A DNA stretch of 64,000 nucleotides. It comes from Zygaena filipendulae (taxonomy: Eukaryota > Arthropoda > Insecta > Lepidoptera > Zygaenidae). This document shows, piece by piece, positions 60,301 to 64,000 of this stretch. The stretch is from contig OU015662.1 of assembly GCA_907165275.2 (NCBI GenBank), positions 69,501-133,500 on the forward strand, read 5' to 3'. A program made the translations under genes and the position numbers. Position 1 is the stretch's first letter. Each line of letters opens with the position of its first letter. Under the pieces are notes generated by a model, which saw only the letters and a program-made list of their open reading frames with translations, was not told the origin of the DNA and made no database searches.

Positions 60301-63300
60301 CAACAAATTCGCAAAATACATAATTCAAAAATACATAATGGGGATGTGGACTACTTTTGAAAATCAAAATTCAAATTAGTCCGTCAGTTAGAAAATAAAA
60401 AAAATAATAGACACGTATTTTTTTGCTTTTTCAAATAAATTAAAATATACAGGGATAAAGCGCATTAAAGTTTAGAATGAGGGGGTCGTGACGTCACTAA
60501 ACGCTAAAACCGCCATACAAACTGTCAGAATAGTGACGTCACGCGAAATTTCAACTCAATATATTGCCGTTATTTTTTGATTACGTAAAAAAATACGTGT
60601 CCAATATTTTTTAATAATCTAGAAGACGGACTAAAAAATAAAAATTAGTCCACATGCCCATTATAATTTAACTATAATATGAAACGAACGGGTGTTTTCT
60701 GCTCCCCCGCAGGGTACGGGCACATCGCGCCCAAGACGCAGACGGGCAAGGTGGTGACCATCTTCTACGCCATCCTCGGCATCCCGCTGATGCTGCTGTG
60801 CCTCTCCAACATCGGCGACGTGATGGCCTCCTCGTTCAGGTACCTACGCACATACACACACACCGCCGCGCACCCGCGATACTACATGCAAGTAGGACTG
60901 TCACCAGTACTATATTATACAGTATCGTACTTTATTAACCGACTTCCAAAAAGGAGGAGGTTCTATGTTTGATTGTATGTATGTTTTTTTTTAAACTATT
61001 GTAAAATAATAATACGAAGAATGTAATAGGTATTCTACAACTTTGTACTATAATTTTTGTCAATATTCCGATTGTTAGGTACCTGTTTTGTGAGATCACA
61101 CATGGGTGGGTACTATGTATTACATTTTTTGCAATGTTTTGAATACAATATCTACATAGCTACTATTTTTCCCTCGAAAAAGGTACAAGCCAACCAACCA
61201 GCCAATTGATCGCTCGATTGCAAAATTGTAATAAAGATAATCTCAAGAGTTGTGGATACTGTTACAGAAACAGATGAACATGATTAACATAGTTAACGAG
61301 ACGTGGGTGGGCGCAGGTTCCTGTACTGGCGCGTGTGCTGCTACGTGTGCACGCGCCCGCCCAAGCGCCGCGCGCGCCACCACCGCGCCTCCACCAGGTG
61401 ACCCCACCGGCCGCCACAGACCACACCATCTCACTAATTAGAACATCCATAGAGCGCGAAGCGTCAAACTGCTAAGAGCTGCAAAGCTTATGGAGTAATA
61501 CGGCTGCCCTACGCAAAACCAAAAAACCAAACAAAAAAAAAAACAAACCTTCCATAGTTTAGTGATTTTCTTAATTATAATTCTTGGTAACTTCGTTGCT
61601 TAATGTAATATTGTCATTGTTTTCATAATCTATAAGTAATAGAGATAAAACCTTTCGTCTTCCCGAATACACAAATAAATAAATAAATAATTTCTCGAAG
61701 ACGTGAGCCTTTTTGATGGTTCTGAGTACCTGTATGTAACCAAGATTCGTTATGCGTGAAAAGAGGCAAAAATACAAAGAGGCAAAAACTCATTGCTTTG
61801 TTTTTCCATAGAGCAGCCGAATGGGTGGGATACATCTTTCGTAAAGTTGTTTTCCGTTGGTTGCTCGCTTGGATAGGAAAGCTCTTGAACAGTGACCACG
61901 TCCCGTCCGTCGCTCCTCCATCGCTTGCTGATGCAGTGTGGACGGAACTCTAAACAATATAAACCAATAGAGGTAGGATATCATTGTGTGATATGGATTG
62001 ATGACCTAGTGAAGATCACTGGAACTAACTCGCTGGAACTTTGGCAACTTCAATGTCAGACAGTTCATTCATTCTATCCTGTTCTATCGATAGTTCTACC
62101 AGTAGAACTCTGAACTACTTGGAAGACTACAACTACGAGACGAACGGATTGGAATTTCCTTTCCATTTCTGGTGGTAGTGACAACTTACACCATGAAATC
62201 CCAGAGCATGATACTACAATGCACATATTTCGTCAGGCGGTCGGTGCGGTGCGCGGGCGGCGCGGGTGGCGCTGGCGGCGGCAGCGCGCGCGGCTCCACG
62301 CGCCGCAGGAGGCCGCTCGAGCGGGCGCACTCCGACACTGACTGCAGGTGAGCTTCATCATGGTTCTTGGAATTTTAGCACACCCACGTTCGTCTCGCAT
62401 ATGCATGCACTTCGCACGCTAGGTAGGAATTTGCCGCGATTAAAGCGATGGAGCGTCATCGTGGCGTAAGAAGCACAATGCATACATACATCTTGGGTCT
62501 CCACGAATGCCATTCTTATACCGATGCCAGTGTGCCCGGACTCTGCTGGCTTTAAAAAAAAATCCGTCTCACTTGCTTTGACTTACAAACTGATCACACT
62601 TCTAAATTAAAGCCTCATTGAATAGCAACAAATTTTTTTACTGCGCATCCTTCCAGTCGAAGGTCGTAATGTAGCCATTTCTGCGTTGCGTAGATACCGC
62701 GATAGTGGCTACAGCAGCGGACGCACCCGGAGAGCGCGCCCGCCCCCCGCGCCCGCACCTGCACCGCCCCCCGCGCCCCGCTTCTCCTCGCAGCCACCCC
62801 CCGCCTACCTCCGGCCGCACGGTGAGACCCTGGTCAGAGCGGGACTCTGACGTAGACGTAGTCACGACGACCGAATGAAATAGTCAATCCTACTAATCCT
62901 ACTAATATTATAAATGTGAAAATGTGGATGTTTGGATGTTTGTTATTCATCACGCAAAAACGGCTGAACGGATTTGGATGAAATTTGGCATGCACGTTGT
63001 TAGGGGTACAGAAAAGGTCATAGGGTACTTTTTATCCCGGAATTCCAGCGGGAACTCCGAAATTACCGCGGGTGAAACCGTGGGGCACAGCTAGTAGATA
63101 ATAATTTAATAGATTATTATAGATCGGCGGTCTTGTGGTTAGCAAACCTGACTGCTAGCCAGGTGGAGCGGATTCGATTCCCGCCTTAGGGCGAACACGT
63201 GATCAACATTTGTGTTTACGTACATTCTGATGTTCATTACATAAAAGCTTTGGTAATTATGGGACTAGGTGGCGCTGTGACTTGTCTACTTTCTGCGGGA

Positions 63301-64000
63301 ACGCCGGGACAAAAACTATATTATTACCTTTCAGGACTTCTGACAACATGTATGCAAAATTTCATGATGATGGGTTCAGTAGTTAAGGTGTGAAAGTGTA
63401 ATAAACAAACTTACATTCGCATTTATAATATTAGGATAATTTGCAGGTCCAATAAGAGAGTACGAAGTGGACGAGCTTCCTCCTGCCAGGTACGACCGGT
63501 ACAGCCGCGACGCTCGGGACGATGATGAAGGTACTCCAGAATTATTTCTATACTTATCGACTATTCCTATGCTAACAACACAATCCTTAATCTTCTATTT
63601 GTTCAACAGAGGACTTCCCTAAAATATCTCTTCCTCTTCAAGACCTGGCAGCGGCGTTGAAAGACTTGGACGAGCACAAAACGAAACTGTCCAAGTCTGA
63701 GCTTCGTAGCAAGTCGTTGCCGCGACCGCCCAAAGCCAGGTACGAGCACGGAGCGGCCAGGGACTTCGGCGGCGGAGGGCCGGACGGCCTGGAAGACGAG
63801 GGGTTCGAGATGCACGACCTGAGAGACGTCGACTACGAGAACTACAGGGAGAGGAAGGCGCTGGAGGAGCGTGAGCGGCGCAGGAAGCAGACGAACGGCG
63901 GGTGCGGCGGCCACGTGGACCGAGGGTACGACCCTGAGGACGATGACTACGAGTTCGATCACCCGAGGGGCAGGCGCCCCTGGAGAGACCAGAGGCGAGT
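33390..64000 (+). CDS. Two-pore-domain (K2P/TWIK-type) potassium channel, 3' partial
   Basis: Ten exons join in phase: 33390-33458 (ATG in GCCAGCATGT), 33777-33905, 39542-39661, 46682-46808, 60713-60839, 61317-61397, 62237-62347, 62694-62821, 63447-63530 and 63610 to beyond 64000. The 422 residues seen contain TM1 (FSHFVMISLVVAYCILGAVT), an extracellular cap region with five N-glycosylation sequons (NIS, NTT, NES, NWT, NES), the first pore ending TTIGYG, TM2 (YAILGIPLMLLCLSNIGDVM), and a basic then proline-rich then acidic cytoplasmic linker of over 260 residues. K2P channels are dimeric leak K+ channels; the second pore and TM3-TM4 must follow outside the window. The acceptor before 46682 has a weak pyrimidine tract. 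The introns contain two LTR retrotransposons and a nested gene. I could not assign an orthologue among insect K2P genes. Confidence 0.9.
33482..33662 (-). repeat. Helitron-like fragment in intron 1 of the channel gene, reverse
   Basis: CTAG at 33482-33485 (reverse 3' end) is followed by the complementary hairpin bases CGGTTTCGCCCGTGG and GTTCCCGCGGGAATTCCGG. The far end reads CGCATTTATAATACTAAGTAG. It fills much of the 318-base intron 1. Confidence 0.65.
33921..33975 (+). repeat. CA-rich tract after channel exon 2 donor
   Basis: The donor GT is at 33906-33907. A (CA)n run begins about 15 bases later and continues with interruptions to about 33975. Confidence 0.85.
34246..34515 (-). repeat. 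Ty3/gypsy element, 3' LTR
   Basis: This 270-base repeat matches 38970-39239 with one difference seen (TAG versus TAA at 34310 and its counterpart). On the element strand it starts TGTAACGG and ends CTTATA. A 4-bp TGCC target duplication flanks the element (34242-34245 and 39240-39243; one-base ambiguity with ATGC is possible). The purine-rich tract AGGGGGAGGA precedes it. Confidence 0.92.
34562..38803 (-). CDS. Ty3/gypsy gag-pol polyprotein, intact
   Basis: A single frame of 1413 residues carries all functions needed for transposition. In order: a gag region with a CCHC zinc knuckle at about residues 259-272 (CSYCHNFGHTVTDC), a second knuckle-like motif near 299-315 in which the His position is Val, an aspartic protease (FDTGATHS, about 363-370), reverse transcriptase with YLDD near 691, RNase H (YTDSSGYALG), and integrase with an HHCC finger (HFGVERT... 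CVPCQRY) and a DDE core including SDNG near 1176. The C-terminal end is basic (KRKRGRPRK). Many Ty3 elements split gag and pol by a frameshift; here they are one frame. No stop or frameshift is seen. Confidence 0.95.
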   Translation of the reverse strand: MAERRKRGQEDEGSTSAPLCITEEQLHALIHGITRAAAANPPGFSPATVPRHETFAKCSARFAGKQPRDPSAVEAFIDAVETYKDCANVTDEHALRGLPMLLTDEAAVWWQGVKSTTASWADAIERLRAMFGAPRAAYRIYRDVFAAEQQEDERADVFIARVRAELSHLPYVLDERVQVDMCYGLLHKRVRKRLQRDECVSIEMLLRRAREVEESIEEFKVSTKTVQVSKSKDKNSVTSAVDKIDRTSRTVFKPVRPRCSYCHNFGHTVTDCRKLLDKPIKSENATKDESNSSKNSLRCYGCGQLGVVRSKCDVCKSANRVDDKTNNRVDFHSVSGEDNHPVSAPARPVVYVRTAGRTGVAVFDTGATHSIAGPALYDILRNAGIQFTESQRCLGLADGTNRVSKVLTCSTELCIQGRNLPATFMVLPDATNARTLLGLDFIAQAGIVIDAPQEVWYFSDMPNTKYDFITYHLPSQDEELLTINNNQPISLREDEGTKLTCDQRDQLNQMLLKHADVFATEGPPTEYAMHCIKVKDNQQPIASPPYRMSAGKKEILTKELQKLLDADIIEECESPWAANVVLVQKKDGGVRLCVDYRKLNAVTEPDRYPLPRMEDILHEAKASNYMSTLDLRSGYFQALVRPEDKDKTAFITPLGTYRFKRMPMGLRNSGATFQRLMDRFKSNLKGMHIWAYLDDLCLLSDTFTKHLEDLEAVFLRLRMFKLRVHRQKSSFARDSIKFLGHVIVPGGLSVDNEKSTAIAAMPPPQNLKQLKSFIQAASWFRRFIPNFAAAAKPLTDLLKKTSTWHWDKAQQEAFEQLRVKLTSAPVLRQADGTKPYTLYTDSSGYALGAVLMQGEGPDERPIEYASRLLNSAEENYTTTEREALAVVWAVQKFRGYIEGTRVHVKSDHQPLKWLMSLKSPSGRLARWALALQEYDLQVDYTPGKSNVIADALSRPPCAEDDACDACLAIVDTPTRSPADIRANQMKDPEVKKIIDAMESDDPFKARPWSDKGYVMSDGILYRYPADDEDAERPCLVVPEHERTQILAELHDAPTAGHFGVERTLARLRTGYYWPGMRAFVTGYIKHCVPCQRYKVDTRKPAGLVQTPATARRFEVISVDLFGPLPETEVGNRWIFIIEDVCSRWVELFALKAATSAECAKILINEIFFRFGVPRRIISDNGVQFISDVMQQACHAMGITQSLSPLYHPESNPIERKNRDLKPQLAILVGKDHASWDAQLAAIRFAMNSAVTASTGFSPAYLTFGRELRTPVDATTDVRSILEEDNFIPSFTPYLRKMASALAEARDVHERAQAESKRYADEGRRPAPLYKEGDLVLLKTHGANDAARGQTPKLLPRRDGPYRVRQVCGPTTFLLERVSDREALGKYHSSDLTPFVGRIQAPLQEKRKRGRPRK
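38970..39239 (-). repeat. Ty3/gypsy element, 5' LTR
   Basis: This is the upstream LTR on the element's strand, so it should hold its promoter. It is followed on the minus strand by the TGGCGAACCC primer-binding region. Its only noted difference from the 3' LTR is A instead of G in the CAATARTTGG segment. Confidence 0.92.
40035..40277 (-). repeat. BEL/Pao element, 3' LTR
   Basis: The 243-base LTR is identical by eye to 45912-46154. It begins TG and ends CA on either strand. A 5-bp ACCGC duplication flanks the element at 40030-40034 and 46155-46159. A G-rich tract (GGTGGGCGGCA, minus strand) precedes it as polypurine tract. Confidence 0.94.
40463..45640 (-). CDS. BEL/Pao gag-pol polyprotein, intact
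   Basis: The 1725-residue frame has the standard BEL/Pao order: a gag-like region (YSGSYEEWQTFEDTF, LHYLKSCLIGEA, of the DUF1759 type), cysteine-rich zinc knuckles from about residue 320 to 385 (including CFNCLLPGHPVHFC), a retropepsin of the A17 type (LVDQGSQATF, about 460), reverse transcriptase with FFVDDLMSG near 867, a Pao-type RNase H region (GFCDASTKGYAA, about 1047), integrase with the HHCC finger near 1355-1393 and WSDQGTNF near 1492, and a C-terminal DUF5641-like domain (FWYRWQTEYL, GDVVVL). No internal stop or frameshift is present. No envelope-like frame is seen. Confidence 0.95.
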   Translation of the reverse strand: MATIEAISVQLEDTFNLIKKAHINFKKCPKAKITTGYIRTRITAVDEYWATFKQLHNTLLSITSREQRMELPYFIQEHYDKCEDEFLTLRTNLEDMIIRPEEHKTINTSNITPNGSGTAISLPKIQLPKYSGSYEEWQTFEDTFLSLIHNNKMLSDVQRLHYLKSCLIGEASAAIKHFQVTEANYQPAWDALKSRYSHKRLVVNAILKRLFSQKKLVTQSPNILKNFVDTTRECLIGLNNLDISTDSWDPLIIFLSMQKLDSETHKQWEDHVSKDYVGELPKLTDLLEFVEKKIQTLELTSLPIFKPTREKVFHIAMPERSCICCNENHALSHCKKFCKQSPEERSEYVKKERLCFNCLLPGHPVHFCKQKMSCRICGRRHHSLLHQRRKESSGQEKSQSTEISLHTNVEENQGVSQDENETLAISSHFVSKKSTALLATALVPVKNELGQITILRALVDQGSQATFISERATQLLKVKRSPIKGTITGVGSTKTTVNHVVQIEVLSRCDANFNLKVKAYVMSTRLTTQLPSKTLLSCNWPHIQGLFLADPSFNQSERIDLLLGVEVCAQILKSEVIRGPPGTPCIQNTSLGWIIFGNIEEDTTSEEFTVLHHHLDVNDETLRNMWELEITNKRKHTAEEKLCEEIYKNTTSRTDSGRYIVKLPLKKEPPLSTEGKTREIALKRFLQLERKFERQPKLREDYVKVIEEYIEMKHIEEVPREEKEKPAVYLPHHAVIREDKETTKLRVVFDASAKGSNNVSLNEELLIGPQLQEDLRNLIMRWRMRRVCYVADIQKMYRQILVHKEDADYQRIIWRTNNSEDIQDYRLLRVTFGTASAPYLAVRTIQQVAEDEGKEYPLAAQTIKEDFFVDDLMSGEDTVTDAVTTAINITKILERGGFSLQKWCSNSAEFLQHIQPSQRSANVNIDIRVDGTTRALGLAWNVGEDVFQYQLQIPPTPEVLTKRIMLGEIQKLFDPLGWISPAILPAKCLMQKLWVKDIGWDDEVKPVIKESWIEIRNQFEALGTVKLNRWLNTTKVNSDNITIHGFCDASTKGYAAVAYIRVQTEEDEIKTSIIAAKTRVAPVKPVSLPRLELCGAVLLSRLVKQVSEAMRIPLSKTHLWTDSEVVLSWLFGDPGRWNVFVSNRVVEILDNVGNDKWYHVLSKHNPADVASRGLTLAQLVQSEIWWHGPEWLRTEKIPFNRPKGRTDLEKRKKINANLNIIEDNATDINKNTIKFENFNSINELQRVIVYARRFLNNKRRPETNTELITTEELERALKICIKITQMGEFSDEIDKLTKKKEIKNKSNLKSLNPIIDKEGILRVGGRLRHANISDEAKHPIILGHDNPLVALLIADAHKKTLHGGLQLMMSYLRSRYWIIRIKPLLRCYIHRCLICARQRANNREQLMGDLPKVRVTPARPFLNSGVDYAGPLQILMSRSRGARCFKAYISIFICMATKAIHLELVGDLTSESFLGAFKRFVARRGKCRNIWSDQGTNFIAANKELFDLWQRAKLEIPGHLVDILAEDGTQWHFNPPYSPNFGGLWEAGVKSIKFHLKRILNTNLTFEEMTTTLCEIEACLNSRPLCPIDTSDLDNLDILTPGHFLIGEAPINVPEPDLRDVNLNRLSRWQHTQRLVQNFWYRWQTEYLSRLQERPKWQTRGKEFQIGDVVVLKDENLPPGKWALGLVVEKHPGQDGMCRVYSVRCRGKIVKRSVSKLCELPINYD
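45912..46154 (-). repeat. BEL/Pao element, 5' LTR
   Basis: This is the promoter-side LTR of the minus-strand element, identical to the 3' LTR by eye. The primer-binding site follows directly on the minus strand (about 45893-45911). Confidence 0.94.
46545..46660 (-). repeat. Helitron 5'-end-like fragment before channel exon 4
   Basis: Minus-strand Helitron body bases (ACAACTTGTATGAAAAATTTCATGATGATCTG on plus, AAGCCGTGAAAGTGTAACAAA) lie within about 30-130 bases upstream of the exon 4 acceptor at 46681. An (AAAT)n run at 46531-46552 precedes it. This could explain the weak pyrimidine tract of that acceptor. Confidence 0.55.
47306..47561 (-). pseudogene. Unrecognised minus-strand ORF, possible retrocopy fragment
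   Basis: An 85-codon frame with a GC-rich first half and a second half reading TTKEMLSSHVKLFIFEAIHHF and TATGNFGQGQTPIPSPF. A neighbouring frame reads sensibly just upstream (NIPELNYGIRPNIGERLK), which suggests a frameshifted intronless copy of some cellular gene. I do not recognise the parent. Confidence 0.3.
48607..48612 (-). terminator. Candidate polyadenylation signal of the collagen/CLIP-like gene
   Basis: TTTATT on the plus strand gives AATAAA on the minus strand, about 255 bases after the stop at 48865. It is well placed for the 3' end of the nested gene. Confidence 0.45.
48865..54292 (-). CDS. Secreted CLIP-like protein with collagen-like GPGGPTGIIGP repeats, nested gene (5' partial)
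   Basis: Five minus-strand exons join in phase: 54292-54118, 51573-51367, 50432-50348, 50069-49994 and 49682-48865 (stop), giving at least 453 residues. The first visible exon encodes a hydrophobic secretory leader (SWWVVALLAVLSGAGAGAGA) but no ATG, so one short 5' exon is missing. Middle exons encode a six-cysteine module C-x-C-x5-C-x9-C-x6-CC (YCRCVSEPDC... YLCCY), which resembles the CLIP fold of insect protease homologues. The last exon has eight copies of a VLVGPGGPTGIIGP unit; each contains four Gly-X-Y triplets. No protease domain follows. The function is unknown; an extracellular matrix or immune-scaffold role is inference only. It lies wholly inside intron 4 of the channel gene on the other strand. 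Confidence 0.75.
48876..49563 (-). repeat. Eight coding collagen-like repeats
   Basis: The DNA repeats encode the unit VLVGPGGPTGIIGP, separated by spacers; three spacers are almost alike (APQGHNNDIRGQNQP), pointing to recent tandem duplication of a unit of roughly 90 bases. Variants have TTGIVGP in the first and TGYVGP in the seventh. Confidence 0.85.
50433..54117 (-). other. Introns 1-2 of the visible part of the nested gene
   Basis: Apart from the exon at 51573-51367 the sequence is AT-rich with no other exon seen. A segment at about 54025-54075 shares GGAAAATCAACAGCTACAA with a repeat near 9714 and sits about 45 bases beyond the donor of the leader exon. Confidence 0.45.
56277..56442 (-). 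repeat. Helitron-like copy, reverse
   Basis: CTAG at 56277-56280, then CCACAGTTTCACTTGCG as decayed hairpin. The far end reads TTCGCATTTATATTATTAG, the reverse of the usual CTAATATTATAAATG 5' end. Confidence 0.6.
58470..58774 (+). mobile_element. Helitron-like copy with duplicated 3' module
   Basis: Two successive blocks with GTGATCC/AGTCCTAAAGTGACATAGGGTAC, TTTTATCCCGGAATT and GGGAACTCCG occur at about 58540-58590 and 58690-58740. The second ends with CGCGGGTGAAACCGCGGGGG and CTAG (58771-58774). The full element may begin as far left as 58152 (TCTATACTAATATTATAAAG). Confidence 0.6.
59145..59215 (-). tRNA. tRNA-Gly (anticodon GCC)
   Basis: On the minus strand the 71-base sequence starts GCATCGGTGGTTCAGTGGTA and folds as a complete cloverleaf: acceptor stem GCATCGG/CCGATGC, D-arm with GTTCAGTGGTAGAA, anticodon loop CTGCCAC with GCC, and T-arm GGCCCGGGTTCGATTCCCGGCC-like bases, with discriminator A. 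Both internal promoter boxes are intact. It lies within intron 4 of the channel gene and antisense to it. It is functional-looking, unlike the SINE heads elsewhere in the window. Confidence 0.93.
59348..59644 (+). mobile_element. Helitron with internal GTCT microsatellite, forward copy
   Basis: It starts TC at 59348 after an A and ends CTAG at 59641-59644 before a T, as expected for Helitrons. It contains (GTCT)n near 59480 and a CACGCGGGTGAAACCGCGGGG hairpin. It is the inverse-oriented relative of 31181-31497. Confidence 0.82.
59683..59871 (-). mobile_element. Helitron (Lep1-like), reverse copy
   Basis: CTAG at 59683-59686, followed by CCCGCGGTTTCACTCGCGG and GTTCCCGCGGGAATCCCGGG. The far end is ATATATTAAGA. 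It lies only about 40 bases from the forward copy ending at 59644. Confidence 0.7.
59990..60225 (-). repeat. Dispersed repeat of the GTCGCCGGGTGA family, reverse and longest copy
   Basis: TCACCCGGCGACACTGGTTTTCACC at about 60136-60160 is the reverse of the family start. Flanking bases extend further than in other copies (CAGGCGCGCTGCCGTTGC on one side, CCTTCTATCTGTTATCTTCTG on the other), and the same outer bases occur near 13720-14000. Confidence 0.6.
60362..60652 (-). mobile_element. MITE-like element with AGTCCGT-type ends, reverse copy 3
   Basis: TTAGTCCGTCAGTTAGAAAATAA at the left and GACGGACTAAAAAAT at the right give inverted AGTCCGT ends. Internal TGACGTCACGCGAAATTTCAACTCAAT matches the other copies in reverse. 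It ends about 60 bases before the channel exon carrying the pore filter. Confidence 0.75.
60846..60865 (+). repeat. CA-rich tract after channel exon 5 donor
   Basis: The donor GT is at 60840-60841 and the following bases include CGCACATACACACACACC. It is short, but placed like the longer tracts at 29392 and 33921. Confidence 0.7.
62897..63094 (+). mobile_element. Complete non-autonomous Helitron (Lep1-like)
   Basis: It starts TCCTACTAATATTATAAATG at 62897 after an A and ends CACAGCTAG at 63094 before a T. Internal landmarks are CACGCAAAAACGGCTGAACGG, TAGGGTACTTTTTATCCCGG and the hairpin CCGCGGGTGAAACCGTGGGG. It fills part of the intron between channel exons 8 and 9. Confidence 0.85.
63120..63215 (+). 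repeat. tRNA-like SINE head
   Basis: GCGGTCTTGTGGTTAGCAAACC and GATTCGATTCCCGCC resemble A and B boxes of a tRNA. The element continues ACGTGATCAACATTTGTGTTTAC as in other SINE copies here. Confidence 0.55.
63290..63435 (-). repeat. Helitron-like fragment, reverse
   Basis: CTGCGGGAACGCCGGGACAAAAAC, ACAACATGTATGCAAAATTTCATGATGATGG and the terminal TTCGCATTTATAATATTAGGA match the family in reverse. It ends about 10 bases before the acceptor of channel exon 9 (63446). Confidence 0.65.

Larger units (their letters stand above)
54293..60712. other. Distal part of channel intron 4
   Basis: No channel exon is found. GC-rich patches at about 55090-55135 and 55870-55935 could be the promoter or first exon of the nested minus-strand gene, but no ATG exon could be assigned. 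Helitron fragments lie at 56277-56442, 58470-58774, 59348-59644 and 59683-59871, a tRNA-Gly gene at 59145-59215, a GTCGCCGGGTGA-family copy at 59990-60225 and a MITE at 60362-60652. Confidence 0.45.

Overview
The window looks like nuclear DNA of a moth or butterfly. Small, GC-rich exons with GT-AG boundaries sit in AT-rich introns. The introns and spacers are full of Lepidoptera-type mobile DNA: non-autonomous Helitrons that start TC, end CTAG and carry a GGGTGAAACCGCGG-type 3' hairpin, tRNA-derived SINEs, and MITEs. I rebuilt gene models by matching acceptor, donor and phase by eye; all joined phases agree.

Layout. (1) 4045-6600, plus strand: the last four exons of an MFSD8/CLN7-like lysosomal membrane protein gene; its 5' exons are not visible and probably lie upstream of the window. 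(2) 10049-15440, minus strand, and 16834/19474-30108, plus strand: two SLC22-type (organic cation transporter-like) genes arranged head to head. Both models are full length (552 and 574-575 aa) and share intron positions. The plus gene has two homologous first coding exons, and the minus gene has a GC-AG intron. (3) 33390 to beyond 64000, plus strand: the first ten coding exons of a two-pore-domain potassium channel. They cover the N-terminus, TM1, the first pore (TTIGYG), TM2 and a very long cytoplasmic linker; the second pore is beyond the window end.

The introns of the channel gene hold several independent things. A complete Ty3/gypsy retrotransposon (34246-39239, LTRs differing at 1 of 270 positions) and a complete BEL/Pao retrotransposon (40035-46154, LTRs with no difference seen over 243 bp) lie in adjacent introns, both antisense to the channel and both with intact polyproteins and target-site duplications. 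A minus-strand gene is nested in the next intron (48865-54292): it encodes a secreted protein with a CLIP-like six-cysteine module and eight short collagen-like Gly-X-Y repeats. A tRNA-Gly(GCC) gene lies at 59145-59215.

The three transporter or channel families have no obvious shared pathway. The SLC22 pair is the only set of genes whose arrangement suggests common origin and perhaps shared control. No wholly new system is evident. The most unusual points are the duplicated SLC22 first exon, CA-rich tracts directly after several 5' splice sites, the two very young LTR elements in one gene, and the nested collagen/CLIP-like gene.
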